This document shows, piece by piece, positions 1-7,942 of a stretch of DNA of 25,308 bases. Location: contig CAUDHE010000031.1 of NCBI GenBank assembly GCA_958449275.1, forward strand, positions 1 through 25,308, given 5' to 3'. Under the pieces are notes generated by a model, which saw only the letters and a program-made list of their open reading frames with translations, searched no databases and had not been told where the DNA came from. A program made the translations under genes and the position numbers. The stretch comes from an uncultured Alistipes sp. (GTDB lineage: Bacteria > Bacteroidota > Bacteroidia > Bacteroidales > Rikenellaceae). Position 1 is the first letter of the stretch. Each line of letters starts with the position of its first letter.

Positions 1-2
1 CT

Positions 3-470
3 CCCGACGACACATCGAAATACAAGATGCAGCCTAACCCCGAACTGCCCGAGGCAGGCGGCGTAAAGCTGGCCGAGAACGAGAAAGAGGTACTTCTGCT
101 CGAATTGTTCCCCTTGGTGGCCAAGAACTATCTCACCAACACCAAGAAGAAGGCTTACGAGGCCGAGCAGGCCGATAAAGCGGCTCAGGCTGCACAGCAG
201 AAAGCCGAGGAGAAGCCCGTGGTACCCGCCTATACGGCACCTGCGACTCCTATCGTGGGCAACACGGTCAACGCTCCCCTGCCGGGCCGCGTGATCGGTA
301 TCAACGTGAAAGTAGGCGACACCGTGAAGATCGGCCAGTCGGTAATCACGCTCGAAGCCATGAAGATGGAGAACTCTATCACCACCGACTATGCAGGTAC
401 GGTAAAGCAGATCCTCGTGGCCGAGGGTCAGGCGGTACCCGCCGACGCTCCGATGGTAGTAGTGGAATAG
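3..470 (+). CDS. Biotin-carrying carboxyltransferase subunit (OadA / pyruvate carboxylase B-like), C-terminal end
   Basis: The frame is open from the window edge, so this is the 3' end of a longer gene; the ATG at 27 is probably internal. The visible part begins with the helical end of the carboxyltransferase module (ELFPLVAKNYL), then an Ala/Lys/Glu/Gln-rich linker, then a biotinyl domain with the EAMKMEN motif; the biotinylated lysine codon is at 363-365. In this family the biotin arm carries carboxyl groups between active sites, either in oxaloacetate decarboxylase (a Na+ pump with OadB/G) or in a two-subunit pyruvate carboxylase. The visible part cannot separate these, nor exclude another biotin-dependent decarboxylase. 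A strong terminator follows 22 bases after the stop, so the gene ends its transcript. Confidence 0.85.
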   Translation, partial: PDDTSKYKMQPNPELPEAGGVKLAENEKEVLLLELFPLVAKNYLTNTKKKAYEAEQADKAAQAAQQKAEEKPVVPAYTAPATPIVGNTVNAPLPGRVIGINVKVGDTVKIGQSVITLEAMKMENSITTDYAGTVKQILVAEGQAVPADAPMVVVE

Positions 471-491
471 GCTCCATAAATAATAATATCG

Positions 492-530
492 AAACTCCCC
501 GCCGACGAATGATGGCGGGGAGTTTGTTTT
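492..530 (+). terminator. Intrinsic terminator of the biotin-subunit gene
   Basis: A perfect 12-bp stem (492-503 with 514-525, arms AAACTCCCCGCC and GGCGGGGAGTTT) encloses a 10-base loop and is followed by GTTTT. It lies 22 bases after the stop codon at 470. Confidence 0.88.
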
Positions 531-534
531 ATTC

Positions 535-609
535 GGGACGCAGCCTGCGGAGATCGCTTGCGAACGTCGGTAAGCAACAGACCTCCGCGGGGCAGAGGCT
601 GCGGCCCGC
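535..609. repeat. Palindromic intergenic repeat, copy 1
   Basis: The outer arms GGACGCAGCCT (536-546) and AGGCTGCGGCC (596-606) are inverted repeats with one mismatch. Between them lie a poorly conserved spacer and CCTCCGC. A second copy with the same order of blocks and nearly the same length is at 15591-15667. Both copies sit between the 3' ends of convergent genes. A small hairpin (CAGTT/AACTG) follows at about 611-625. It could be a REP/MITE-like element or a bidirectional terminator; two copies are too few to decide. Confidence 0.55.
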
Positions 610-665
610 ACAGTTTTGCGAACTGCAATAACCGACACGCAAATTCGCCAAAACGAGCCGCGTCG

Positions 666-2501
666 CTACCTCATCCTGTAAAACGCTATATGCGACGGAT
701 GGTCGGCATCGTGATATATCCTCACGTCGCACGGCACGAAATCGGCGGCCGAACATTTATATATGTCGACGAACTGCTGCGGATTGCGATCGAACAACGG
801 AAACCACGAACTCTGAATCTGGATCTTTATGCGGTGCCCAGCCATGAAAGTGTGCGCCACGTCGGGCATGACGAATGCCACACGTTCGATCTTGTCGGGC
901 GTAAATGCCTCGGGCGACGAGAATCCGTTGCGATAACGGCCGCGCATGATATCGCCGCGCACCAACATCTCGTACTCTCCGTCTGGCCCCACGTCGATAA
1001 TCTTAACCACGAAATCGGCGTCGGTGGTCGATATGGAGGCATATACGACAGCCTCGACGGCGCCTGCCATAGTTACATCGTCCTCCAACACGGGCGACAG
1101 AAACGACAACACGTCATCACGGCTGTCGACGAACTCCTGCCCCGCCACCATATATTCTTTTTTGCGACGGCTCGCGGTGTCGGGATAGTACGGAACGGGA
1201 TCCGAAGGATCGGAGGTATAAGCGCTGTAAGACTCACTCGCATCGGGCGCCTCGTCGCACAACACGCCCGCCTCGTCGACATAGAGTCTGCTCGGCTCGC
1301 ACTCCGTCTCGGGACTCCAGCCCTCGGATTCGCGCCAGCAATTCTCGCCCGAAAAGAATACCAAGGCTCCCGACGACGATGCACCGCCGTCGCCCTCGCC
1401 GCGAAGCATGTAATCGAAGAAAGGAAACTCTATCTCGTCGCGGAAGAACTCGGACATCGAATCCTCGGAAAAGACCGCATCGCCCAATTTATTCGCATCA
1501 CCGTCGCCGCGCCAAGCCCCGTGCGCCCACGGTCCGACCACAATGCGACAATCGAGCGACGGATTGCGGTCGCGAAGTGCACGATAGATATTCCACACGC
1601 CGTAAGCATCCTCGGCATCGAACGTACCGCCGACCATCAATATCGGCGACGATATGTTTTTGGTCGCACGCATCGCGCTGCGCAGGCTCCACCATTCGTC
1701 GTAATCGGGATGAGCCGTCATGTCGTCCCAGAACGGAACACGACCGCCCAGCGCAGCCGTAATGTCGGCTACGGTATGCGACATGAAATAGTCGTAACTG
1801 CCGCCCTGCACGGGCGATTCGAAAGGAATCGGCTTGTCGGCGGGTTTGGTGCGCTCCGCAGTGCCGAAGTAAGGCAGGAACGACACGGCGTCGCATACGG
1901 CAAATGCACCGTTATGATGAAAATCGTCGCCCATGAACCAGTCGCCCACGGGAGCCTGCGGCGACACGGCGCAAATAGCAGGATGGCCGCTCGCGGCCGC
2001 CATAAGCGCATAGAACCCGCAGTAGGAATTTCCGTAAACACCTACCCTGCCGTTATGCTTGCGAACCTTGCGCAAAAGCCACTCCACCGAATCGTAAGCG
2101 TCGCTCGCCTCGTCGACTTCACGCCCCTGCTTGTTCTCGATGAAAGGACGTACGTTAACGAACTCTCCCTCGCTCATCCAACGGCCGCGCACGTCCTGAA
2201 AAACGAATATGTATTCCGCCTCGAGATAGGGCCTATAGATACTGCTGTTCCAGAAATCGGCACTCTTCTTTCCGTAGGGCGCGCAGCCGTAGGGGGTACG
2301 CGTGTAGAGTATCGGATGGTCGCCGCCGCGCTTGTTCTTGGGCGTGAAGACTGCGGTATAGAGCCGCACGCCGTCGCGCATGGGGATCATATATTCGGCT
2401 TTCGCATAATGCTCTTTGAACCATTTGGCGTCGATGCCGCCATCGGCAAGGGCGGCAGACGCCACGCATAACGCAAGCAGCAAAGAAAAGATATTTTTCA
2501 T
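666..2501 (-). CDS. Secreted CocE/NonD-type alpha/beta hydrolase (peptidase S15-like)
   Basis: About 611 residues with an N-terminal signal peptide (MKNIFSLLLALCVASAALA). The S15/CocE core follows, with PMRDGVRLYTAVFTP, the strand VFQDVRGRW, and the nucleophile elbow GNSYCGF (serine near residue 159). The likely acid is the Asp in GGTFDAEDAYG and the likely histidine is in GPWAHGAW. A C-terminal jelly-roll of the PepX_C type follows (VEAVVYASISTTDADFVVKI). Members of this family are X-Pro dipeptidyl peptidases, cocaine esterase-like acyl hydrolases or glutaryl-acylases; the sequence does not give the substrate. I start at the second ATG (2501) because it gives a clean signal peptide; an ATG four codons upstream (2513) is possible. 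It lies downstream of the channel gene but has its own candidate promoter. Confidence 0.88.
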   Translation of the reverse strand: MKNIFSLLLALCVASAALADGGIDAKWFKEHYAKAEYMIPMRDGVRLYTAVFTPKNKRGGDHPILYTRTPYGCAPYGKKSADFWNSSIYRPYLEAEYIFVFQDVRGRWMSEGEFVNVRPFIENKQGREVDEASDAYDSVEWLLRKVRKHNGRVGVYGNSYCGFYALMAAASGHPAICAVSPQAPVGDWFMGDDFHHNGAFAVCDAVSFLPYFGTAERTKPADKPIPFESPVQGGSYDYFMSHTVADITAALGGRVPFWDDMTAHPDYDEWWSLRSAMRATKNISSPILMVGGTFDAEDAYGVWNIYRALRDRNPSLDCRIVVGPWAHGAWRGDGDANKLGDAVFSEDSMSEFFRDEIEFPFFDYMLRGEGDGGASSSGALVFFSGENCWRESEGWSPETECEPSRLYVDEAGVLCDEAPDASESYSAYTSDPSDPVPYYPDTASRRKKEYMVAGQEFVDSRDDVLSFLSPVLEDDVTMAGAVEAVVYASISTTDADFVVKIIDVGPDGEYEMLVRGDIMRGRYRNGFSSPEAFTPDKIERVAFVMPDVAHTFMAGHRIKIQIQSSWFPLFDRNPQQFVDIYKCSAADFVPCDVRIYHDADHPSHIAFYRMR

Positions 2502-2517
2502 AAGACTACCCATAACA

Positions 2518-2547
2518 AAACGGGACTATACGATTATAATCCCGTTT
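2518..2547 (-). terminator. Hairpin between the channel gene and the hydrolase gene
   Basis: AAACGGGA (2518-2525) pairs with TCCCGTTT (2540-2547) around a 14-base AT-rich loop. Read leftwards, TTTTGTT follows the stem, as in a terminator for the channel gene. It also lies just downstream of the candidate hydrolase promoter, so it may instead form the first structure in that transcript. Confidence 0.5.
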
Positions 2548-2548
2548 G

Positions 2549-2579
2549 CAAAAATAGTATAAAGAAGCCTAAAAACCAA
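2549..2579 (-). promoter_or_regulatory. Candidate Bacteroidota promoter of the S15-like hydrolase
   Basis: On the minus strand TATTTTTG (2556-2549) matches TAnnTTTG. A TTG lies 20 bases upstream (2579-2577), at the expected -33 distance. Predicted transcription would start at about 2542, some 40 bases before the start codon. Confidence 0.5.
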
Positions 2580-3245
2580 TCACTCCTTCTTTTTATCGGC
2601 AGTCTTGGCCGTGTAAATATCGGTGACGTAAATCGTGAAGATCGGGAAGAACATCATGCCGAGTCCGGGCAGCATGACGGCCAACACCTTGCCCACGGCA
2701 GTGACGGGAAATATCGCGGCACCTACAGTGGTGACATTCATCCACGCCCACCACAGCGCATTGCCGAAGCCGTGCAGCTTGTCGTTGACCAAAACCTCGT
2801 AATCGAAGAACATGAGCGCAGCCAGATAGGTGAAGCACACCACGGTGAAGATGTAGGCACCGAATATGCGGCTCACGCGACTGTCGATCATCCACTTCAC
2901 GACCACTACCATAGCCACGAACGCTCGTATGAGAGTCAGGGCCATTATCGCACCCGCGACATCGTGCCCCATAGTTACGCCGCACCAGTGCAGAATATTG
3001 AGATACGGAATGGATATGAGCAGGAACAAAATGTTTATGAAATAATGCCGTTTCGATTTGCGGTGCGAGAAAATCTCGCCCCAGAAGTCGATGATAAACA
3101 CTACGCACACGATAAATTGCAGCCACAAGTACCATTCCGAATAGGTTCGGTGATCGCCCGTCAACACTTCGACCGATATTCCGACCATCAACGCTACTGC
3201 GGCGACCATACTCACCAATTTCATCCAATTGCTCTCAGTAATCAT
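2580..3245 (-). CDS. K+-channel-like membrane protein with a non-canonical selectivity filter
   Basis: 221 residues and strongly hydrophobic. The topology looks like a voltage-gated-channel fold: four helices (about 8-28, 40-57, 68-85, 95-117), an outer pore helix (128-147), a re-entrant pore loop and a last helix (184-208). The pore region WWAWMNVTTVG places the filter at residues 172-177, but it reads TTVGAA where K+ channels have TTVGYG, and no Asp follows. The segment resembling S4 has only one Arg, so strong voltage sensing is unlikely. The C-terminus is short and basic, with no RCK/TrkA-N domain. I infer an inner-membrane cation channel of uncertain selectivity. The hydrolase gene lies downstream on the same strand. 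Confidence 0.72.
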   Translation of the reverse strand: MITESNWMKLVSMVAAVALMVGISVEVLTGDHRTYSEWYLWLQFIVCVVFIIDFWGEIFSHRKSKRHYFINILFLLISIPYLNILHWCGVTMGHDVAGAIMALTLIRAFVAMVVVVKWMIDSRVSRIFGAYIFTVVCFTYLAALMFFDYEVLVNDKLHGFGNALWWAWMNVTTVGAAIFPVTAVGKVLAVMLPGLGMMFFPIFTIYVTDIYTAKTADKKKE

Positions 3246-3325
3246 AGAATCAAGATTTTAGGCGCATATAAGCAAATGTTATGCCGAAGAAAAATCAAAT
3301 TCGGACGCAATTTTTTGCGAAAACA

Positions 3326-3357
3326 TTTTGCATAAATGAAAAATCGACTTATCTTTG
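3326..3357 (+). promoter_or_regulatory. Promoter of the tRNA-Met/tRNA-Pro unit
   Basis: TTTTG (3326-3330), 19 bases of spacer and TATCTTTG (3350-3357) match the Bacteroidota primary-sigma consensus. The -7 element ends 18 bases before the first tRNA. Confidence 0.8.
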
Positions 3358-3375
3358 CACTCGCAATTAGGCAAT

Positions 3376-3449
3376 GGCGAGATAGCTCAGCTGGTCAGAG
3401 CGCATGATTCATAATCATGAGGTCGAGAGTTCAAGTCTCTCTCTCGCTA
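3376..3449 (+). tRNA. tRNA-Met (anticodon CAT)
   Basis: A full cloverleaf of 74 bases is present. The acceptor is GGCGAGA/TCTCGCT with one G-T pair, followed by discriminator A. The D arm is GCTC/GAGC, the anticodon stem CATGA/TCATG with loop TTCATAA (CAT at 3410-3412), and the T arm GAGAG/CTCTC with loop TTCAAGT. The first pair is not the mismatch of an initiator tRNA, so it is an elongator type. A lysidine-modified tRNA-Ile with CAT is less likely but not excluded. The CCA end is not encoded. Confidence 0.93.
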
Positions 3450-3494
3450 CGACGAAGGATCTGTTCCCACGTTTGGGATCCTTGGTTGAAAACT

Positions 3495-3569
3495 CGGGAT
3501 GTAGCTCAGCCCGGTTAGAGTACACGTCTGGGGGGCGTGTTGTCGCTGGTTCGAATCCAGTCATCCCGA
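3495..3569 (+). tRNA. tRNA-Pro (anticodon GGG)
   Basis: A 75-base cloverleaf: acceptor CGGGATG/CATCCCG with discriminator A, D arm GCTC/GAGT, anticodon stem CACGT/GCGTG around loop CTGGGGG (GGG at 3530-3532), and T arm GCTGG/CCAGT with loop TTCGAAT. The C1-G72 pair is typical of bacterial tRNA-Pro. CCA is not encoded. It is 45 bases after tRNA-Met and probably cotranscribed with it. The gap can fold as AAGGAT/ATCCTT with an inner CCCA/TGGG. Confidence 0.93.
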
Positions 3570-3576
3570 CTAACCG

Positions 3577-3614
3577 AAAATCCTTGGTAATCAAAAGATT
3601 ACCAAGGATTTTTC
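3577..3614 (+). terminator. Intrinsic terminator of the tRNA unit
   Basis: A perfect 16-bp inverted repeat (3577-3592 with 3597-3612, core TCCTTGGTAATC/GATTACCAAGGA) with an AAAA loop ends in a T run, directly after tRNA-Pro. Confidence 0.88.
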
Positions 3615-3662
3615 ATTTATGACACAAGCAGTCGGCGAGAAGAACGCACGAATATAAGGCAA

Positions 3663-3699
3663 ATCGGCATCCCTCCGCATTTAACGTCGGAATGCCGAT
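3663..3699 (-). terminator. Possible terminator hairpin after the receiver/PPDK_N gene
   Basis: ATCGGCAT (3663-3670) pairs perfectly with ATGCCGAT (3692-3699), about 40 bases past the stop of the minus-strand gene. The following T tract on that strand is only TTTGCC, so termination is uncertain. Confidence 0.4.
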
Positions 3700-3737
3700 A
3701 TCGCAACCATACGCGGCGCCCGCAAAACTATCGGCCC

Positions 3738-6713
3738 CTACTCAGCCTCGCGAACCAGCCCTTTCTTGGAACGGCCGTCGACATATATGTAGAGCGGCTT
3801 CGCGAACTCCACGCAACGCAAATATTCACCGTCGAAAACGGCGGGCATGGCGTTCAGGCGCTCGATATCCAACAGACCGTCGCCCTGCGACGGATTGAGC
3901 GACAGATACCCCACCCCGAGCGATGTCACATTCTGGAAAAAGTGGGTACCTTGGCTCGACTCGATATTGAAATCGGGCAGCGCAGCCTCGACAATAACGC
4001 GGGCCTCGGATATGTGCGCCCACTTGACGGGCACACCCAGATTGGGATCCGACGATCCCCAACGCCCCGTACCGACGAGCACGTACTCGTACCCCTCGTC
4101 GCGCATGCGTTTGTTGATCTCGAACAACTCGTCGGCAATGGGCTGAGTATGCAGCGACGAGAATTTGTCGAACTTCACGTACACAATGCGGCGTATGTCG
4201 CGCATAAGCCCCACGCCCAATGCGCATTCGGAGTATACGATGGCATCCGAGGTGTCGATCTGCGACCAGTCGAGCTTGGCGCTCTCCTCGTTGCGAATGA
4301 TGGGGCGTATCTGCAACAGATTGAATATTTGCATCTCGCCCGCAGGCACATCCATATTCACCGCGAACTCGATCTCGACGGGACAGCGCATCTCGTCCTC
4401 GCCCATCTTCAGCATGTCGCGTATGATGTCGGCCAACGGGAACGACCCGTATTTCAGAATACGATTGAACGTTATGACGCGGAAATAACGCGAAAGCGTC
4501 GGGCTTTCGCTGATGCGGTTATTCTGATAATCGTAATACGAACATGCGAACTTGGCGTTGCGGAAATCGTTCATCCGCGAAACGGGTATACGCTCGATGT
4601 TCACCGCATCGTCGGTCGAGGGACGGAATCGGTCGGGGTTGAGACTCAACGCCATGACCTCGGTCTGCGCATCGCGCACGGCCAGTTCGGGCGTCGAGGT
4701 CTGCAACACCTTGTCGGGATAGGCCGGCGAGAAACGCATGCTCTTGCCGCCGTCGACCACGGCCTTGCCCAATCCCATCACGATGTTACACACGCCGTCC
4801 TCGGCCTTCTCGTAACCCAGCGGATAGAGGTTCTGCGAACGCGCCACACCCGAGAGCGTCGGAAAGAAATAGCCGTTCTGCTCGGTTCCGCACACCTCCT
4901 GAATCAATACCGCCATCTTCTCCTCCGACAGCAGGTTCTGCGACGACTGGATGTAGGCCCTCGACGAGGTGAAATAGACCGACGCATATACGCTCTTTAT
5001 GGCGCGCACCAGCATTCGCAGCATCTGATCGTCGTTCTCGCATCGGGGGATCATATACGTAGAGTAGATCCCCGCAAAAGGCTGGTAATGCGAATCCTCC
5101 AGTTTGGACGACGAACGTATGGCCAGCGGTTTACGGCACGTCTGCACGAATACCTTCAACTTGGAATAAAGTTCCACGGGCAACATCGAATTGAGAAATT
5201 CCGACAATATGCCGTCGTCGTCCACCTCCTGCGATATCACGTACTTCAGTCCGTTCATGCGTATGAACTGATCGAAGTAGTCGGTGGCGATGACCAGACT
5301 GCGCGGGATCATGATGCGGACATTGGGATATTTATAGTAGTGGTTGTACTTGGCCAGCATGCTGTTCATGAATGCCAGTCCGCGAGCCTTGCCGCCGATG
5401 GAGCCTTCGCCCAAACGCGCGAAACCTATCGCGTCGCTGTACGTAGCCTCGTCGAACTGCGCGACAAGTCCCTGCCCCAGCATCGTACGGTAATCCTTGA
5501 ACATCGACACCAAGGCCGCCCTGTGCTCGGCCGTAGAGCTGAAATGACTGCTGTTGATGCTTCGCAGCACCTTAGCCAGCGGGAACAAACCGCGCGAATA
5601 GAGCCATTTGGACAAGTGCATGTGCGAGAGGTGGTACTCCAGCACATCGTCGGGTACCGTGGCGATCAATTCCTGCATCTGCATAAGATCGCGGGCGCGA
5701 CCGACCACCGCCCCCGTATTCAGATCGCGGAAAACGAACTCGCCGAAACCGAATTCGCGGAGAATGACATCCTGCAACTCCGACAACAGCGTCTTCGACG
5801 TCTTGGCGATGAATCCCACGCCGAGCGACTCGGCGACCGAACGGTAGTTCACCTGCGACGACTGCATGATGATGGGCATCCACGGCGTCTCGGCCTTTAT
5901 CATCTTGCAAATGTCGATACCCGCGTCGCTCTTTTCGTTCTCCGACCTATCGCCCGATCTGACGATAAGGCCCACATCGGAGATTACACCCAAAAGATTC
6001 TTCTTGTAGCGCGAATACAACTCCACGGCATCGGTGTAATTGGTTGCCAGCAGAACCTTGGGACGCGAGCGCTTGCGATTGATCTGCTGCTGCTCGTTAT
6101 AGGCGTCCTTCAGGAACTCGCTGTTCTGCACCAGCAGAATCTTATAAAGCTCGGGCAGATAGGTGGAATAGAATCGTACCGAATCCTCCACCAGCAGAAT
6201 GGCCTGCACGCCGCCGTCAGCAATATCCGACTCGGCGTTGAGTCTGTCCTCCATGAGCTTTATGATGGCTATTATGAGATCGGTATTGCCGTGCCAGCAG
6301 AATATGTTGTCGAGCGCCGTGCAGTTCTGCTCTTCGATCTGGCGATAGATCTCTTTCGAGAAACTGGTAAGCAACACCACCGGCAGATCGGAACGCATTT
6401 CTTTCACGCGTCGCGCGAAATCGAACACGTCGGGCTCTCCCACGTTGTACATGGTAAGGACGAAGTCGAAATCGTTATGCCGCCGCGCAAGCAAGTCCAA
6501 AGCCTCGGCCGTGGACTCCACACGCGTAAGCGACGGCGGATTGCTCATATTCAACTCCATATACTCGCGATTGATCTGCGACTCGATATGGCCGTCCTCC
6601 TCGAGGATGTAGCCGTCGTAGGGACAGCACACAAGCAGAATCTTGTGAATGCGATGCTGCATGAAGCAATGCTGCTTCTGATTCTCCACTGTCAAATAGG
6701 CGTGATCGTGCAT
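3738..6713 (-). CDS. Receiver-like domains fused to a PEP-synthase/PPDK-type ATP-binding domain
   Basis: 991 residues, soluble. Residues about 22-155 look like a receiver fold (HKILLVCCPYDG; LPVVLLTSF) that lacks a clear phosphoacceptor (VLTMYN where the Asp should be). Residues about 170-320 form a second receiver-like domain with the acidic pair E176-D177, candidate phosphoacceptor D246 (GVISDVG), S285 and K304 (FIAKTS). From about 420 onward is a PPDK_N/PEP synthase ATP-grasp-like domain with GSIGGKARGL (438-447) and AIRSSSKLED followed by FAGIY (531-550). The phosphohistidine (TSHA) and PEP-binding barrel domains of true PEP synthase/PPDK are absent, so the full enzyme reaction is unlikely. 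I infer an ATP-dependent regulator or phosphotransfer protein. The start could also be the ATG at 6662. Confidence 0.82.
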   Translation of the reverse strand: MHDHAYLTVENQKQHCFMQHRIHKILLVCCPYDGYILEEDGHIESQINREYMELNMSNPPSLTRVESTAEALDLLARRHNDFDFVLTMYNVGEPDVFDFARRVKEMRSDLPVVLLTSFSKEIYRQIEEQNCTALDNIFCWHGNTDLIIAIIKLMEDRLNAESDIADGGVQAILLVEDSVRFYSTYLPELYKILLVQNSEFLKDAYNEQQQINRKRSRPKVLLATNYTDAVELYSRYKKNLLGVISDVGLIVRSGDRSENEKSDAGIDICKMIKAETPWMPIIMQSSQVNYRSVAESLGVGFIAKTSKTLLSELQDVILREFGFGEFVFRDLNTGAVVGRARDLMQMQELIATVPDDVLEYHLSHMHLSKWLYSRGLFPLAKVLRSINSSHFSSTAEHRAALVSMFKDYRTMLGQGLVAQFDEATYSDAIGFARLGEGSIGGKARGLAFMNSMLAKYNHYYKYPNVRIMIPRSLVIATDYFDQFIRMNGLKYVISQEVDDDGILSEFLNSMLPVELYSKLKVFVQTCRKPLAIRSSSKLEDSHYQPFAGIYSTYMIPRCENDDQMLRMLVRAIKSVYASVYFTSSRAYIQSSQNLLSEEKMAVLIQEVCGTEQNGYFFPTLSGVARSQNLYPLGYEKAEDGVCNIVMGLGKAVVDGGKSMRFSPAYPDKVLQTSTPELAVRDAQTEVMALSLNPDRFRPSTDDAVNIERIPVSRMNDFRNAKFACSYYDYQNNRISESPTLSRYFRVITFNRILKYGSFPLADIIRDMLKMGEDEMRCPVEIEFAVNMDVPAGEMQIFNLLQIRPIIRNEESAKLDWSQIDTSDAIVYSECALGVGLMRDIRRIVYVKFDKFSSLHTQPIADELFEINKRMRDEGYEYVLVGTGRWGSSDPNLGVPVKWAHISEARVIVEAALPDFNIESSQGTHFFQNVTSLGVGYLSLNPSQGDGLLDIERLNAMPAVFDGEYLRCVEFAKPLYIYVDGRSKKGLVREAE

Positions 6714-6749
6714 ATTTCCGTTATTATAAGCCCTGCATCAGTTTCGTTG

Positions 6750-6801
6750 TTATCCTCGGCAGCTTCGTGAAGGAGCACAAAGCGCGAGCCGCCGAGGATA
6801 A
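6750..6801. terminator. Hairpin between the GH43-like gene and the receiver/PPDK_N gene
   Basis: TTATCCTCGGC (6750-6760) pairs perfectly with GCCGAGGATAA (6791-6801) across a 30-base loop. It follows the stop of the GH43-like gene on the minus strand. There is no T run after it, so it may be a processing or stabilising stem rather than a classic terminator. Confidence 0.45.
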
Positions 6802-6820
6802 TATGAATTTCATACGATTT

Positions 6821-7921
6821 TTACAATGTCCAAGAGTCTCTCCACGACAACGAGAAACCGTCGTCGGTAAGCTCTATGGGCAACCACACGTAACGGCCGT
6901 CGACGGCATTCTTAGGATTCCATCTGTCGCCCATATATATGAATGTATCGCGTCGTCCCTCCACGGGCAGAATATAGGTGCTCTGCGACCGGAACGTCTT
7001 GTCGGCATCATCGCCCTTGCATGGATTGCCCAGCTCGGTCCAGTCGCCCATCACGCTGTCGGCGACTGCCGAACGCGCCGCATTGGGATCCCATCCCGTA
7101 CAGCCCGACATCATGAGGTAATAACGGCCGCCGTGCTTGAAGATGGCGGGAGCCTCCATCGCACGCCCTACGAACGCGCGCACGTAACGGCCCGAGTGAG
7201 CGGTATAGTCGTCGGTAAGCTCCGCTATCTGCAACGTCTGGTTCTCTTCCGAAGCGTAGATATGGTAAGCCTTGCCGTCGTCGTCGACGAACAGCGTCAT
7301 GTCGCGGGCCATCTGTCCGCCCGCGAAGTCGCGTATCAGGAAACGGTCGTTCTTGAGATTATCGGGCCACGTTTCGAATTTCGCATCTGCGGCAGCCTTC
7401 GCCTCGTCGCTCGCATTCATCGGCCAAATGCCAGCATTCACACGGCCCGCATGCAGAAACTCGTAAGGTCCCGCTATGTCGTCGCTCACCGCCACGCCAC
7501 TCTGCGCCGCACCGTACCCGCGATCCTTCAGCTCCAGATGAAACCACATAACGAACTTTCCCGTCTTCGGGTTATATATCACCTTCGGACGCTCCAGAAT
7601 ACACCCCTTCTCGATGGGGCTGCCCGAACCTTCGGGAGCCACGGTCAAGGCTATGCCCTCGTCGCGCCAGTCGTAAAGATTTTTCGACGAATAACAGTGA
7701 ACGCCCACGTTGGCGCGATTTCCTCCTTCGCCCGCGGTCTTATGCTCGCCGAACCACCAGTAACGGCCCTTATGAAATATGATACCGCCGCCGTGAGCGT
7801 TTATGGGCACTCCGTTGTCGTCCGCCCACACTTCGGCAGGTTTGAAACTCTTGTCTTCGCCGCACGAGACGCATGCGGCAGCGGCGATAAGCATCGCGCA
7901 TAATGTAAGTAACCGTTTCAT
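6821..7921 (-). CDS. GH43-like glycoside hydrolase lipoprotein
   Basis: 366 residues with a lipoprotein signal (MKRLLTLCAMLIAAAACVSC; lipidated Cys 17 or 20), so anchored in a membrane and probably periplasmic or outer-membrane. The five-bladed propeller hallmarks of GH43 follow: AHGGGIIFHKGRYWWFGEHK, YSSKNLYDW, ERPKVIYNPKTGKFVMWFH, ARDMTLFVDDDGKAYHIYASEEN, and EAPAIFKHGGRYYLMMSGCTGWDPN. The pattern is closest to exo-beta-1,3-galactanase-type GH43 proteins (subfamily 24 or 34-like), where the usual Asp base near the N-terminus is missing; here the site reads INAHGGG. The likely substrate is an arabinogalactan or other galactose/arabinose glycan, which is inferred. No SusC/SusD pair adjoins it, so it is not in a visible polysaccharide utilisation locus. 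Its promoter is divergent from the redox-protein gene. Confidence 0.82.
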   Translation of the reverse strand: MKRLLTLCAMLIAAAACVSCGEDKSFKPAEVWADDNGVPINAHGGGIIFHKGRYWWFGEHKTAGEGGNRANVGVHCYSSKNLYDWRDEGIALTVAPEGSGSPIEKGCILERPKVIYNPKTGKFVMWFHLELKDRGYGAAQSGVAVSDDIAGPYEFLHAGRVNAGIWPMNASDEAKAAADAKFETWPDNLKNDRFLIRDFAGGQMARDMTLFVDDDGKAYHIYASEENQTLQIAELTDDYTAHSGRYVRAFVGRAMEAPAIFKHGGRYYLMMSGCTGWDPNAARSAVADSVMGDWTELGNPCKGDDADKTFRSQSTYILPVEGRRDTFIYMGDRWNPKNAVDGRYVWLPIELTDDGFSLSWRDSWTL

Positions 7922-7942
7922 AATGCTGTTTTATATATCATA

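Noticed and set aside
558..2471. A long plus-strand open frame opposite the S15-like hydrolase, running through the palindromic repeat
   Set aside because: No conserved motif, and it crosses an intergenic repeat; the minus strand encodes a full hydrolase with signal peptide and catalytic residues.
3942..6770. A very long open frame on the plus strand opposite the receiver/PPDK_N gene
   Set aside because: Its translation is rich in His, Arg and Gln with no domain pattern, while the minus-strand product has clear motifs. It is a by-product of GC-rich codon use.
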